In this document: one piece after another, positions 33,222 to 42,063 of the stretch
Position numbering within the stretch: the first letter of the stretch is position 1
How the letters are laid out: each line of letters opens with the position of its first letter
Source of the DNA: Flavobacterium hibisci
GTDB taxonomy: Bacteria; Bacteroidota; Bacteroidia; Flavobacteriales; Flavobacteriaceae
NCBI RefSeq assembly: GCF_020026925.1
Contig: NZ_JAIQDW010000011.1
Coordinates: 1-64,000 of the forward strand
Direction of reading: 5' to 3'
DNA length: 64,000 bases
Program-made: the position numbers and the translations under genes
The notes under the pieces: model-generated
What the model was told of the DNA's origin: nothing
The model's database searches: none
Seen by the model: the letters and a program-made list of their open reading frames with translations, nothing else

Positions 33222-34949
33222 TTAACTCAATTGCATATCTGCAATGATATTCTGTATTTTTTGGTCTAAGAATTTTTCAGCTTCATCAAAGTCCAAAACC
33301 GATTCGATTTCAGCATTCACACTGATGTAGAATTTGATTTTCGGTTCTGTTCCGCTTGGTCTTGCACAAATTTTCGAGCCGTCTTCGGTGTAATAAATCA
33401 AAACGTTTGATTTTGGCATATCCATTACAGATTCCTCACCTGTCAATAAATTCAAAGCAACAGAAGACTGGTAATCCTCGACCATAATTACTCTTTGTCC
33501 GTTGATCTCTTTCAATGGATTCTCTCTTAAATTAATCATCATCTGATTAATTTCTTCTAAACCTTCAATTCCTTTTTTAGTTAAAGAAACTAAATATTCT
33601 TTGTAGAAACCATTTTCAACATAAAGCTGTAAAAGTTCTTTGTAAACAGAGCTTCCGGCTGCTTTTGCCTGAGCAGCAACTTCGCAGATTAATAAGGTAG
33701 CAGCAACAGCATCTTTATCACGAACAGCGTCTCCAACCATAAAACCAAAGCTTTCTTCACCGCCTCCAATAAATTCGAGCTCAGGGAAATCTTTAATCAT
33801 TTTGGCAATCCATTTAAAGCCAGTCAGACCAACTTTGCATTCAACACCATAGCTTGTAGCCAGTTCCATAATCATTGGAGTTGAAACAATAGTAGAACCA
33901 ACAAATTGTTTTCCGTTGATTTTGCCGGCTTTTTTCCATTGTTTCAAAAGGAACGAAGTCATCAAAACCATCGTCTGATTTCCGTTTAGCAAAATCATTT
34001 TTCCATCGTTATTACGAACAGCAACGCCCAAACGATCACAATCAGGATCTGTTCCTACGACAATATCGGAGTTTGTTTTGTCTGCCAAAGCCAAAGCCAT
34101 TGTCAATGCTTCCGGTTCTTCAGGATTTGGAGATTTTACAGTAGGGAAATTTCCATCAGGAACAGCTTGCTCAGGAACAATATGGACATTTTTATACCCT
34201 GCTTCAGATAAAGTATCAGGAATTGATTTTATAGAAGTTCCGTGTAATGAAGTGAAAACAATATGCAGATTGTCTTTGGCTTCAACCGGGGTATTAAAAC
34301 TTGCGTTTTCGATAGATGATTTTACAAAAGCTTTGTCTATTTCAGTATCAATATACTGAATCAGACTTTCATCAGCATTAAATTTGATCTTATCATAAGT
34401 AAGGCTTTCAATTACTTTAATGATAGCAGCATCTTCAGGGGGAACAATCTGGCCTCCGTCCTGCCAGTAAACTTTATAACCATTATATTCGGGTGGATTG
34501 TGCGAAGCAGTCAATACAATTCCGCACTGACAGCCTAAATATTTAAGTGCAAAAGATAATTCAGGCGTTGGACGCAAATCAGAAAACAAATAAACCTGAA
34601 TTCCGTTTGCAGAAAAGACATCGGCCACTACTTTTGCCAGGGTATTACTGTTGTGACGACAGTCGTAAGCAATAACTACTTTTATAGGCTGATTAGGGAA
34701 AACTTCATGCAGGTAATCAGAAAGTCCCTGTGTGTTTTTTCCAAGGGTGTATTTGTTGATGCGATTGTTTCCAATTCCCATAACACCGCGCATTCCCCCG
34801 GTTCCAAACTCCAGGTTTTTATAAAAACTTTCCTCAAGTTCTTTTGGCGATGTGGTCATTAATTCCTTAACAGCATCTTGTGTTTCTTTGTCAAATGTTG
34901 GCGTAAGCCACTCGTTTACGGCGTCTAAAATATTAGGTGCTATATTCAT
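33222..34949 (-). CDS. phospho-sugar mutase (phosphoglucomutase/phosphomannomutase)
   Basis: Interconverts 1- and 6-phosphates of glucose or mannose. 575 residues, the long PGM form found in Bacteroidota. The phospho-serine loop is [12 protein letters not shown], the metal loop [13 protein letters not shown], the sugar-binding loop GGGEESFGF and the phosphate-binding C-terminal [14 protein letters not shown]. Complete and monocistronic. Glucose-1-phosphate for nucleotide sugars is the likely product. Confidence 0.92.
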   Translation of the reverse strand: MNIAPNILDAVNEWLTPTFDKETQDAVKELMTTSPKELEESFYKNLEFGTGGMRGVMGIGNNRINKYTLGKNTQGLSDYLHEVFPNQPIKVVIAYDCRHNSNTLAKVVADVFSANGIQVYLFSDLRPTPELSFALKYLGCQCGIVLTASHNPPEYNGYKVYWQDGGQIVPPEDAAIIKVIESLTYDKIKFNADESLIQYIDTEIDKAFVKSSIENASFNTPVEAKDNLHIVFTSLHGTSIKSIPDTLSEAGYKNVHIVPEQAVPDGNFPTVKSPNPEEPEALTMALALADKTNSDIVVGTDPDCDRLGVAVRNNDGKMILLNGNQTMVLMTSFLLKQWKKAGKINGKQFVGSTIVSTPMIMELATSYGVECKVGLTGFKWIAKMIKDFPELEFIGGGEESFGFMVGDAVRDKDAVAATLLICEVAAQAKAAGSSVYKELLQLYVENGFYKEYLVSLTKKGIEGLEEINQMMINLRENPLKEINGQRVIMVEDYQSSVALNLLTGEESVMDMPKSNVLIYYTEDGSKICARPSGTEPKIKFYISVNAEIESVLDFDEAEKFLDQKIQNIIADMQLS

Positions 34950-34994
34950 GTAACTAATTTTTTTAAATGTTTAATTAAAGATAGGAATTTTTCA

Positions 34995-35073
34995 GGAGCT
35001 AATCCTGCTGTTCACTATATCTTTTGTGGTGAACCCCACCACAAAAGGATGCCGTTGCCATCAGGGCTAGGAC
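34995..35073 (+). repeat. palindromic intergenic repeat, copy A
   Basis: About 79 bp with a central perfect stem CTTTTGTGGTG/CACCACAAAAG, then GGATGCCGTTGCCATCAGGG. It is about 80% identical to copy B at 50445-50527 along its whole length. The variable stem positions change in pairs between A and B, keeping the pairing. It lies between the phosphohexomutase and glycosyltransferase genes. Confidence 0.7.
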
Positions 35074-35079
35074 ATTACG

Positions 35080-36036
35080 TTAAAAATTAACCTCTCGGGC
35101 AACTTTGTATCGGGCTTCATTGCTTTTAGTGCGCAAAATAATTTCGCCTAAAAACCCTGCCAAAAAAAGCTGAGTTCCCAAAACCATTGTAGTCAGGGCA
35201 ATATAAAACCATGGGTTATTTGTAACAAGGCTGTATTTCATTCCGGTATACATATGGTATAGTTTAGAAATACCAATGTATCCCGCAGCTAAAAATCCAA
35301 TGATAAACATTAAAGAACCCATAGCGCCAAATAAGTGCATTGGTCTTTTTCCGAATCGTGATAAAAACCAAATCGTAATCAAATCAAGAAATCCGTTAAT
35401 AAAACGCTCCATTCCAAATTTGGTTTCGCCGTATTTTCTGGCCTGATGTATCACTACTTTTTCACCAATTTTCCCAAATCCGGCATTTTTAGCTAAAACC
35501 GGAATATACCGGTGCATTTCGCCTGAAACTTCGATATTTTTTACGACAACATTTTTGTAGGCTTTCAGGCCACAATTAAAATCGTTTAGTTCAACACCTG
35601 AGGTTTTTCTTGCGGCCCAGTTGAATAATTTTGAAGGCAGGTTTTTTGCTACAACCGAGTCGTATCTTTTTTTCTTCCAGCCTGAAACCAAATCGTATTT
35701 TTGATTCGTAATCATTTCGTACAATCCCGGAATTTCATCAGGGCTATCCTGTAAGTCTGCATCCATAGTGATGATAACATCGCCTTGTGCTTTCGCAAAA
35801 CCGGCATGTAATGCCTGCGATTTCCCGAAGTTTTTCATGAAGCGAATTCCTTTTACATTTGGGTTTTCGTTAGAGAAACTTTCGATAATATTCCACGAAT
35901 TATCTGTACTACCGTCATCCACAAAAATGATTTCATAAGAGTAATTGTTGGATTGCATCACTTTAATAATCCATGAGTAGAGTTCTTTTAGTGATTCCTC
36001 TTCGTTTAGAAGTGGTATAAGTATAGATAAATTCAT
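35080..36036 (-). CDS. glycosyltransferase family 2 (DPM1/GtrB-like)
   Basis: A 318-residue membrane glycosyltransferase. The GT-A domain carries the N-terminal SILIPLLNEEESL, the acidic FVDDGSTDNSW and the metal-binding MDADLQDSP (DxD), then KKRYDSVVAKNLPS. Two or more transmembrane segments follow from about residue 230 (LFGAMGSLMFIIGFLAAGYIGI, FYIALTTMVLGTQLFLAGFLGEI). The form is like dolichol- or undecaprenyl-phosphate sugar transferases. It is linked to the DUF4199 gene 8 bp upstream on the same strand. Confidence 0.88.
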   Translation of the reverse strand: MNLSILIPLLNEEESLKELYSWIIKVMQSNNYSYEIIFVDDGSTDNSWNIIESFSNENPNVKGIRFMKNFGKSQALHAGFAKAQGDVIITMDADLQDSPDEIPGLYEMITNQKYDLVSGWKKKRYDSVVAKNLPSKLFNWAARKTSGVELNDFNCGLKAYKNVVVKNIEVSGEMHRYIPVLAKNAGFGKIGEKVVIHQARKYGETKFGMERFINGFLDLITIWFLSRFGKRPMHLFGAMGSLMFIIGFLAAGYIGISKLYHMYTGMKYSLVTNNPWFYIALTTMVLGTQLFLAGFLGEIILRTKSNEARYKVAREVNF

Positions 36037-36044
36037 TTATTTTT

Positions 36045-36575
36045 TTATTCTTGTGTAGTTTTGCTTTTAAAAAATGCAGCTAAGATCAGACCTAAAATAG
36101 AGTAAAGCGCAATACTAAAACCTAATCCTTTAAGCTGCTCTAAAGTCGAAAAAGGGCTGGTTTCTTTCATCTTTGCTATTGTTTCGTTTATAGCAGAGGC
36201 AGGTGTCCCGAATTTTTGAAGCGTTTCAGCCATATATTTTATAAGATGTTCACTTATAACTTCTTTTGCATCAGGGTCAATTACATTAAATAAAATAACA
36301 CTAAATGTTGTTGAGATTAAAAGAGCAATCAGAATGGTGATAAAATAGGTTGTAAATGCATCTTTGAAAGAAAAAAATCCATTTATTTCTTTTTTTGTTT
36401 TTGTTAGTAATATAATGCCGGTTACTACAAAAATGATAAATGTTGAGGCTCCAATCCAGCCAGAAACAAATAATTTTAGATCAATTGCATAAATTGTAGC
36501 TGTAATTAATGCTGAAATAATGCCTAAAATAATTCCATAAGTAATCCCATTCTTCTTTATAACTTCATTAATCAT
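36045..36575 (-). CDS. DUF4199 membrane protein
   Basis: A 176-residue integral membrane protein with about four hydrophobic helices: GIILGIISALITATIYAI, WIGASTFIIFVVTGIILL, FITILIALLISTTFSVILF and the last helix ending LILAAFF. The loop after the third helix is DPDAKEVISEHLIKYMAETLQKFG. DUF4199 is a Bacteroidota family of unknown function, often next to GT2 glycosyltransferases as here, which suggests a part in surface glycan or lipid assembly. It is first in a two-gene unit with the glycosyltransferase. Confidence 0.85.
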   Translation of the reverse strand: MINEVIKKNGITYGIILGIISALITATIYAIDLKLFVSGWIGASTFIIFVVTGIILLTKTKKEINGFFSFKDAFTTYFITILIALLISTTFSVILFNVIDPDAKEVISEHLIKYMAETLQKFGTPASAINETIAKMKETSPFSTLEQLKGLGFSIALYSILGLILAAFFKSKTTQE

Positions 36576-36677
36576 ATTTTTATATGTTTAAAATTAATCC
36601 ACAAATATAGCAATTCCCACTATAATCGAATATAAAAAAAGCTTTTTGAATTTAACTAAAAAAAAGCAGGCTAAGTA

Positions 36678-36707
36678 TTTGTTTATTAAAAAAGAATTGT
36701 AAATTTG
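36678..36707 (+). promoter_or_regulatory. promoter of the L31 gene
   Basis: TTTG (36678-36681), 18 bp, TAAATTTG (36700-36707). The start codon is at 36825, so the leader is about 110 nt, long for a ribosomal protein gene and possibly regulatory. Confidence 0.65.
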
Positions 36708-36824
36708 CACACTCAAAAATAATTAAATTTTTAAACAAAAAAGAGTATCCTTTGTTTATACCTTTTTCTAACCACGGAAAAGCTTCAAAATAAAAATGCT
36801 CTGAAACAATAAATAAAAGAAAAG

Positions 36825-37079
36825 ATGAAAAAAGGAATCCACCCGGAAAATTACAGATTAGTAGCATTTAAAGACATGTCAAATGATGATGTTTTTATCA
36901 CTAAATCTACTGCAGATACAAAAGAAACAATTGAAGTTGACGGAGTTGAGTATCCTGTTGTAAAAATGGAGATTTCAAGAACATCTCACCCTTTTTATAC
37001 TGGTAAATCTAAACTTATCGATACTGCAGGACGTATTGACAAGTTCAAAACTAAATATGCAAAGCACGCTAAAAAATAA
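36825..37079 (+). CDS. rpmE2: 50S ribosomal protein L31, type B
   Basis: 84 residues. [14 protein letters not shown], then [15 protein letters not shown] and KFKTKYAKH match type-B L31. The zinc-binding cysteines of the type-A form (CxxC) are absent, so this paralog does not need zinc. It has its own promoter, a leader of about 110 nt and a strong terminator. Confidence 0.95.
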
Positions 37080-37100
37080 TAGCTGTTTAAAATTATACAG

Positions 37101-37128
37101 AAGCCTTCCGTCCGGAAGGCTTTTTTTT
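37101..37128 (+). terminator. terminator of the L31 gene
   Basis: AAGCCTTCCG and CGGAAGGCTT form a 10-bp stem with a 2-nt loop (or 8-bp with a tetraloop), followed by eight T. Confidence 0.92.
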
Positions 37129-37221
37129 ATGCTTTTTTCTTAAGTTGAATGCCTGATAAGATGATTTTGACTAAATAATTAATTTTTATCTTTGGAATAG
37201 AATTTATCTTAATCAAAAGTA

Positions 37222-37797
37222 ATGGAGTTTCTAAAAGATATTTTTATTGATAAACTGGGACTGGAAATACTTCATTTAGAAAAGTTTATTAGCTTAGCCA
37301 GGACAAAGAAATTAAAGAAAAAAGAATTTCTGATTAAGGAAGGGGCTGTTTGCGAATTCATAGGATTTGTCGTTTCTGGAAAACTTAGGTCTTATGTTCA
37401 AAATGAGGAACAGGAATTTAATAATGATTTTTATCTTCAAAATAGTCTCGTAACGGCTTACACCAGTTATCTGACACAAAACCCAACGAATTGCAATATC
37501 GAAGCTTTGGGTGATACGGAAATTGTCTATATTACGAATAAGCAATTTAATGTGTTGATTGAAGAAGATGTCCGTTTTTTGAAATTAGCAAAATATATTT
37601 CAGATGTTTTCTTCATTAAAAAATGCAAACGCGAAACTTCATTTCTGAAAAACTCTGCAACAGAAAGATTTGCACAACTTTGTAAAGCCTACCCCGGAAT
37701 CGAACAGGAAATTTCGCAATACCATATTGCATCTTATTTAGGAATAAAACCGGAATCATTAAGTCGCATTAAACTCTTAACATACATCAATAAATAA
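37222..37797 (+). CDS. Crp/Fnr family transcriptional regulator
   Basis: A 191-residue regulator with an N-terminal cyclic-nucleotide-like beta-roll (KKEFLIKEGAVCEFIGFVVSGKLRSYV) and a C-terminal winged helix-turn-helix (ISQYHIASYLGIKPESLSRIK). No Fe-S cysteine cluster is seen. It lies 53 bp upstream of a tautomerase gene and probably controls it and the SnoaL-like gene after it. The ligand is unknown. Confidence 0.83.
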   Translation: MEFLKDIFIDKLGLEILHLEKFISLARTKKLKKKEFLIKEGAVCEFIGFVVSGKLRSYVQNEEQEFNNDFYLQNSLVTAYTSYLTQNPTNCNIEALGDTEIVYITNKQFNVLIEEDVRFLKLAKYISDVFFIKKCKRETSFLKNSATERFAQLCKAYPGIEQEISQYHIASYLGIKPESLSRIKLLTYINK

Positions 37798-37850
37798 GTG
37801 TAGTTTTAAATTGAATTTTGTACTTCAATAATCAATAAAATATTTGAAGT

Positions 37851-38270
37851 ATGCCAGCAATTCATCTTAAAGTAAGTGGTAAGGAAAACCCTGCGTTAGC
37901 AAAAGGACTTGTAAAAACTATTAGCGGCCTCACAAATGAAATTCTTCACAAAAGGTCTGAAATTACAGTAGTAACAGTGTCTTTTATTCCGGATTATCTA
38001 TGGTTTGTAAATTCAGAATCTTTAGCTGAATTAAAAAAGAATAGTTTCTTTTTGACTATCAAGATTTCAGATTCTACAAATCTAAAAGACGACAAAGCAA
38101 AGTATATAGAAGCTTTACACAAATCACTGTCTGATGTAATTGGGAATATTCATCCGGTGAGTTATACTGCAATTGAAGAAATGAAGGCAGATGCTTATGG
38201 TTATGAAGGACTAACCATAGAGTATAAAATAATCAATAATAAGATTTCAAATTTTAGAAAAGAAAAATAA
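37851..38270 (+). CDS. tautomerase family protein (4-oxalocrotonate-like)
   Basis: A 139-residue protein of the tautomerase superfamily. The family needs Pro as first residue after Met processing, and the protein starts MPAIHLKVSG. Other features are KGLVKTISGLTNEIL and the conserved WFVNSESL region. Probable keto-enol tautomerase or isomerase; substrate unknown. It sits 5 bp before the next gene and is likely under the Crp/Fnr regulator. Confidence 0.72.
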   Translation: MPAIHLKVSGKENPALAKGLVKTISGLTNEILHKRSEITVVTVSFIPDYLWFVNSESLAELKKNSFFLTIKISDSTNLKDDKAKYIEALHKSLSDVIGNIHPVSYTAIEEMKADAYGYEGLTIEYKIINNKISNFRKEK

Positions 38271-38275
38271 CAGGG

Positions 38276-38803
38276 ATGGGAAAAATAAAAATAATGTTGA
38301 TCTTACTTTTAATGGTGTTTTCTTTTTACGGCCAGGAAAAAGAGGATAATAAGAAAATAATAGCCTCAATTATTGATGCCTATTCGAAAAGTGTTATAGC
38401 AAAAGATTCTATTTCGTTTTACAGTTTATTTAATGATAAAAACGTAACCTGGTGCGCAGGATATAAAGACCGGACTCAGGCCAAAGAAATTGAAGTAAAA
38501 GGAGAAGCAAAAGCGGGCAGCAATTATTTTTCGGGGTCATACAAAGGATTTTTGAGAGGTCTGTTCAGATATAAGTCTGCTGAAGATAAGTTTGATAATA
38601 TTAAAATCGTTGAAGACGGTACTGTAGCTTCAGTCACAATGGATTATAGCTTTTGGGCAGATGGTAAAATGAAAAATTGGGGCAGTAAGTATTTGAATAT
38701 TATCAAAAGAGATGGAAAATGGAAGATTGTAAGTGTGATTTATTCCTTAGAACTAATAGAATATTTTAAACAACCGACACTTAAAGAGCGGCAAAGAAAA
38801 TAA
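38276..38803 (+). CDS. secreted NTF2-like (SnoaL-type) protein
   Basis: A 175-residue protein with a signal peptide (MGKIKIMLILLLMVFSFYG). The rest has the NTF2-like pattern: KIIASIIDAYSKSVIAKDSISFYSLF, then GTVASVTMDYSFWADGK and GSKYLNIIKRDGKWKIVSVIYS. Such cone-shaped folds bind or convert small ligands, but the active residues are not conserved enough to name a reaction. Third gene of a Crp/Fnr-tautomerase-SnoaL unit. Confidence 0.75.
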   Translation: MGKIKIMLILLLMVFSFYGQEKEDNKKIIASIIDAYSKSVIAKDSISFYSLFNDKNVTWCAGYKDRTQAKEIEVKGEAKAGSNYFSGSYKGFLRGLFRYKSAEDKFDNIKIVEDGTVASVTMDYSFWADGKMKNWGSKYLNIIKRDGKWKIVSVIYSLELIEYFKQPTLKERQRK

Positions 38804-38857
38804 GTTGTGTTGTAAATTTTGGGGGATACTTGTTTCTTTCAGCAAAAAACATATTTA

Positions 38858-38885
38858 TTGTTACAAATAAAATATTGTAACTTTG
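38858..38885 (+). promoter_or_regulatory. promoter of the GlmU-like gene
   Basis: TTG (38858-38860), 17 bp, TAACTTTG (38878-38885). The leader to ATG 38934 is about 43 nt. Confidence 0.6.
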
Positions 38886-38933
38886 AATCTGATAACCAAA
38901 TCAAGATTTTAACAAGTACCAAATTTATTCTTT

Positions 38934-40109
38934 ATGAACTACATTCTTTTTGATGGTCCCGTTCGAAATGCTTTATTACCTTTTACTTTTACAAGACCTG
39001 TGGCTGATATTCTAATCGGAATTATGACGATTCGTCAAAAATGGGAAGCGCGTTTAGGGTCAACTATTACTACTATTACAGAGGAATATTTATCTGCGAA
39101 ATTTCCAATGGTGGAAATGGAAGAAAACATTATGATAAATGCGGCGTATTTGCCAAATGATACACTTGTCGAAATGATTTCTGATTTAAAGGAAAATCAG
39201 GCAATCTTTAAAGGGGATGATGTAATCGCTTTTTTTACTACTGAAAATCAGGATGAGGTTGATTTTGATTCGTATGAAATTATTCATTACAATCAGGAAT
39301 GTTTGACTGTTGAACATACATGGGATATTTTTTCTAAAAATGATGCTGCTATTCGTGCCGATTTTGAGTATTTGACTGAAGATCGTAAATCACAGCCCAT
39401 TCCGAAAAGTGTCAATGTTATTTCACCGGAAAATATTTTTATTGAAGAAGGAGCGAAACTGGAATTTGTAACTTTGAATGCCTCAACCGGACCAATATAT
39501 ATAGGCAAGAATGCTGAAATTATGGAAGGAACCGTAATTCGTGGTCCTTTTGCTTTATGCGAAAATGCACAGGTTAAACTGAATGCAAAAGTGTATGGAG
39601 CCACAACGGTTGGACCAGGATCCAGAATAGGAGGGGAAGTTAAAAATGCTGTTCTTTTTGCGAATTCAAATAAGGGGCATGATGGTTTTTTAGGCGATTC
39701 TGTTTTAGGTGAATGGTGTAATATTGGGGCTGACAGTAATAATTCAAACCTGAAAAATAATTATGAAGAAGTAAAATTATGGAGTTACGAGACAGAAGGC
39801 TTTGCTAAAACAGGACTTCAGTTTTGTGGTTTAATGATGGGGGATCACAGTAAATGTGGTATCAATACAATGTTTAATACCGGAACGGTAGTAGGAGTGA
39901 GCGCCAATATTTTTGGATCTGGTTTTCCGCGTAATTTTGTTCCCAGTTTTTCATGGGGCGGTGCTGCCGGTTTTACCACTTATATCACCAAAAAAGCTTT
40001 TGAAACAGCTAAATTAGTAATGGGAAGAAGAAATATCGAATTTGATGAAACAGAAGCAGCTATCTTAGAACATGTTTTTGAAGAAACCAAAAAATGGAGA
40101 AAAGATTAA
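38934..40109 (+). CDS. GlmU-family nucleotidyltransferase/acyltransferase-like protein
   Basis: A 391-residue protein typical of Bacteroidota GlmU-family proteins. The N-terminal half is a nucleotidyltransferase-like domain that opens FTRPVADILIGIMTIRQKWEARLG; the C-terminal half has a left-handed beta-helix with many hexapeptide repeats (IGKNAEIMEGTVIRGPFALCENAQVKL, GSRIGGEVKNAVLF). It likely makes or transfers an activated sugar acyl group, but the GlmU catalytic residues cannot be confirmed, so a role in UDP-GlcNAc synthesis is only an inference. Confidence 0.8.
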   Translation: MNYILFDGPVRNALLPFTFTRPVADILIGIMTIRQKWEARLGSTITTITEEYLSAKFPMVEMEENIMINAAYLPNDTLVEMISDLKENQAIFKGDDVIAFFTTENQDEVDFDSYEIIHYNQECLTVEHTWDIFSKNDAAIRADFEYLTEDRKSQPIPKSVNVISPENIFIEEGAKLEFVTLNASTGPIYIGKNAEIMEGTVIRGPFALCENAQVKLNAKVYGATTVGPGSRIGGEVKNAVLFANSNKGHDGFLGDSVLGEWCNIGADSNNSNLKNNYEEVKLWSYETEGFAKTGLQFCGLMMGDHSKCGINTMFNTGTVVGVSANIFGSGFPRNFVPSFSWGGAAGFTTYITKKAFETAKLVMGRRNIEFDETEAAILEHVFEETKKWRKD

Positions 40110-40147
40110 TGAGTCAATGAGATAATTAATCAATGAGATAATTTTTG
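40110..40147 (+). repeat. ATTATCTCATT array, left arm
   Basis: Repeats TCAATGAGATAATTAATCAA then TGAGATAATT. Inverse complement reads ATTATCTCATTGATTAATTA and so on, the same unit as at 40201-40262 and 63966-64000. It lies just before the terminator. Confidence 0.5.
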
Positions 40148-40148
40148 T

Positions 40149-40190
40149 AAACCCGACAGATTGTTAAAATCTATCGGGTTTTATTTTTTT
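40149..40190 (+). terminator. terminator after the GlmU-like gene
   Basis: AACCCGACAGAT pairs with ATCTATCGGGTT around a short loop, followed by TTATTTTTTTT. Confidence 0.8.
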
Positions 40191-40200
40191 TACAGATTCA

Positions 40201-40262
40201 GATAATTGTCTAATTGTTGCATCTCAAATTATCTAATTCTCAAATTGGCACATTATCTAATT
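40201..40262 (+). repeat. ATTATCTAAT array, right arm
   Basis: Several units of ATCTAATT and CTCAAATT; ATTATCTAATTCTCAAATTG at 40228-40247 matches 63971-63990 in 19 of 20 positions. Its right end supplies the -33 box of the next promoter. Confidence 0.55.
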
Positions 40263-40276
40263 AAAATCTATCTTTG
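40245..40276 (+). promoter_or_regulatory. promoter of the ABC-F gene
   Basis: TTG (40245-40247), 21 bp, TATCTTTG (40269-40276). It overlaps the right arm of the array. The leader to ATG 40343 is about 60 nt. Confidence 0.6.
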
Positions 40277-40342
40277 CGGCTTCAAAAAAATACCTGCGCA
40301 GAAAATTAAAAGTCTAAGCAGTCTAAAATCTAAAGATCTAAC

Positions 40343-41977
40343 ATGATTACAGTTAACGATATTTCGGTTCAGTTTGGTGGAACTACATTATTTAGCGATG
40401 TTTCTTTTGCTATCAATGAAAATGATAAAATTGCCCTTATGGGGAAAAATGGTGCGGGAAAATCTACACTTTTAAAAATAATTGCAGGTCAAAGTAAGCC
40501 TTCTACCGGAAATATTTCTGCGCCTAAAGAAGCTGTTGTTGCTTATCTCCCTCAACACTTGCTTACAGAAGACGGTGCAACTGTTATGGAAGAAGCGTCA
40601 AAAGCTTTTGGTGAGATTTTCAGTATGAAAGCAGAAATCGATGAAATAAACGAGCAGTTAACTATCCGTACCGATTATGAAAGTGATGCTTACATGAAAT
40701 TAATTGAAAGGGTTTCTGATTTAAGTGAGAAATTCTATGCGATTGAAGAAGTAAATTATGAAGCTGAAGTAGAAAAAATATTAGTTGGTTTAGGATTTGA
40801 AAGGGAAGATTTTACGCGCCAGACTTCTGAATTTTCAGGAGGATGGAGAATGCGTATCGAACTGGCTAAGATTTTATTAAGAAAACCCGATTTGATTCTT
40901 TTAGATGAACCTACCAACCACATGGATATTGAAAGTATTCAATGGCTGGAAGAATTTCTTTTAAATCAGGCAAAAGCAGTTGTGGTAATCTCGCATGATA
41001 GAGCTTTCGTAGATAATATTACAAATCGTACTATTGAAGTTACAATGGGAAGGATTTACGATTATAAGGCCAAATATTCCCATTATTTGGAACTCAGAAA
41101 AGACAGACGAATACATCAGCAGAAAGCATACGACGAACAACAGAAATTCATAGCAGATAATCAGGCTTTTATTGATAGATTTCGTGGGACTTTCTCGAAA
41201 ACAGATGCTGTTCAGTCTCGTGTGAAAATGTTAGAAAAACTAGAAATCATTCAGGTTGATGAGGTCGATACTTCTGCATTGCGATTGAAATTCCCACCGG
41301 CTGCACGTTCCGGACAATATCCTGTTATAGTAAAAGAAATGTCAAAATCTTATGGTGATCATGTAGTTTTTAAAGATGCAAATATTGTGATTGAAAGAGG
41401 TCAGAAAGTAGCTTTTGTTGGAAAAAATGGAGAAGGGAAATCAACTATGATCAAAGCGATTATGAAAGAGATTGGTGTTGATTCAGGAAGTGTAGAAATT
41501 GGACATAATGCACAAATTGGATATTTTGCCCAGAACCAGGCTTCATTATTAGATGAAAATGCTACTATTTTTGAAACTATTGATGCAATTGCAGTTGGGG
41601 ATATTCGTACTCAAATTAAAAACATCTTAGGGGCATTTATGTTTCAAGGCGATGATATTACCAAAAAGGTAAAAGTGCTTTCTGGAGGGGAAAAAACGCG
41701 TCTGGCAATGATTAAATTATTGTTGGAGCCAGTGAACTTGCTGATTCTGGATGAGCCTTCAAATCATCTAGATATGAAGACCAAGGATATTATCAAAGAT
41801 GCTCTTCGTGATTTTGACGGAACATTAATCCTGGTTTCTCACGACCGTGATTTCCTTGACGGATTAGCAACTAAAGTTTTCGAATTTGGAAACAAACGAG
41901 TAAAAGAACATTTTGAAGATGTTGCAGGTTTCTTAGCGCATAAAAAAATGGATTCTATGAGAGAAATTGAAAAGTAA
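40343..41977 (+). CDS. ABC-F family ATP-binding protein
   Basis: A 544-residue duplicated ATPase without membrane segments, the ABC-F class of ribosome-associated factors. Two nucleotide-binding domains with Walker A GKNGAGKST (about residue 36) and GKNGEGKST (about residue 355), signatures FSGGWRMR and LSGGEKTR, and Walker B LILLDEPTNHMD and LLILDEPSNHLD. The interdomain linker includes a basic helical arm (RKDRRIHQQKAYDEQQKF). Closest in plan to YbiT/EttA-like factors; a role in translation or antibiotic protection is not decidable. Monocistronic. Confidence 0.9.
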   Translation: MITVNDISVQFGGTTLFSDVSFAINENDKIALMGKNGAGKSTLLKIIAGQSKPSTGNISAPKEAVVAYLPQHLLTEDGATVMEEASKAFGEIFSMKAEIDEINEQLTIRTDYESDAYMKLIERVSDLSEKFYAIEEVNYEAEVEKILVGLGFEREDFTRQTSEFSGGWRMRIELAKILLRKPDLILLDEPTNHMDIESIQWLEEFLLNQAKAVVVISHDRAFVDNITNRTIEVTMGRIYDYKAKYSHYLELRKDRRIHQQKAYDEQQKFIADNQAFIDRFRGTFSKTDAVQSRVKMLEKLEIIQVDEVDTSALRLKFPPAARSGQYPVIVKEMSKSYGDHVVFKDANIVIERGQKVAFVGKNGEGKSTMIKAIMKEIGVDSGSVEIGHNAQIGYFAQNQASLLDENATIFETIDAIAVGDIRTQIKNILGAFMFQGDDITKKVKVLSGGEKTRLAMIKLLLEPVNLLILDEPSNHLDMKTKDIIKDALRDFDGTLILVSHDRDFLDGLATKVFEFGNKRVKEHFEDVAGFLAHKKMDSMREIEK

Positions 41978-42000
41978 TAATTGACTTTTTTCTTTATAAA

Positions 42001-42041
42001 AAATGCCTCCAAATAGTTTTTTTGACTATTGGAGGCATTTT
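42001..42041. terminator. shared terminator between the ABC-F and S41 genes
   Basis: AAATGCCTCC(AA)ATAGT pairs with ACTATTGGAGGCATTT around a T-rich loop, with T runs on both strands. Confidence 0.85.
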
Positions 42042-42063
42042 ATTTTGTTATGTTTTTTGTATT

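Noticed and set aside
42001..42041. A copy of the Y1 module hairpin
   Set aside because: It shares only GCCTCCA/TGGAGGC; the rest differs and it behaves as an ordinary terminator between convergent genes.
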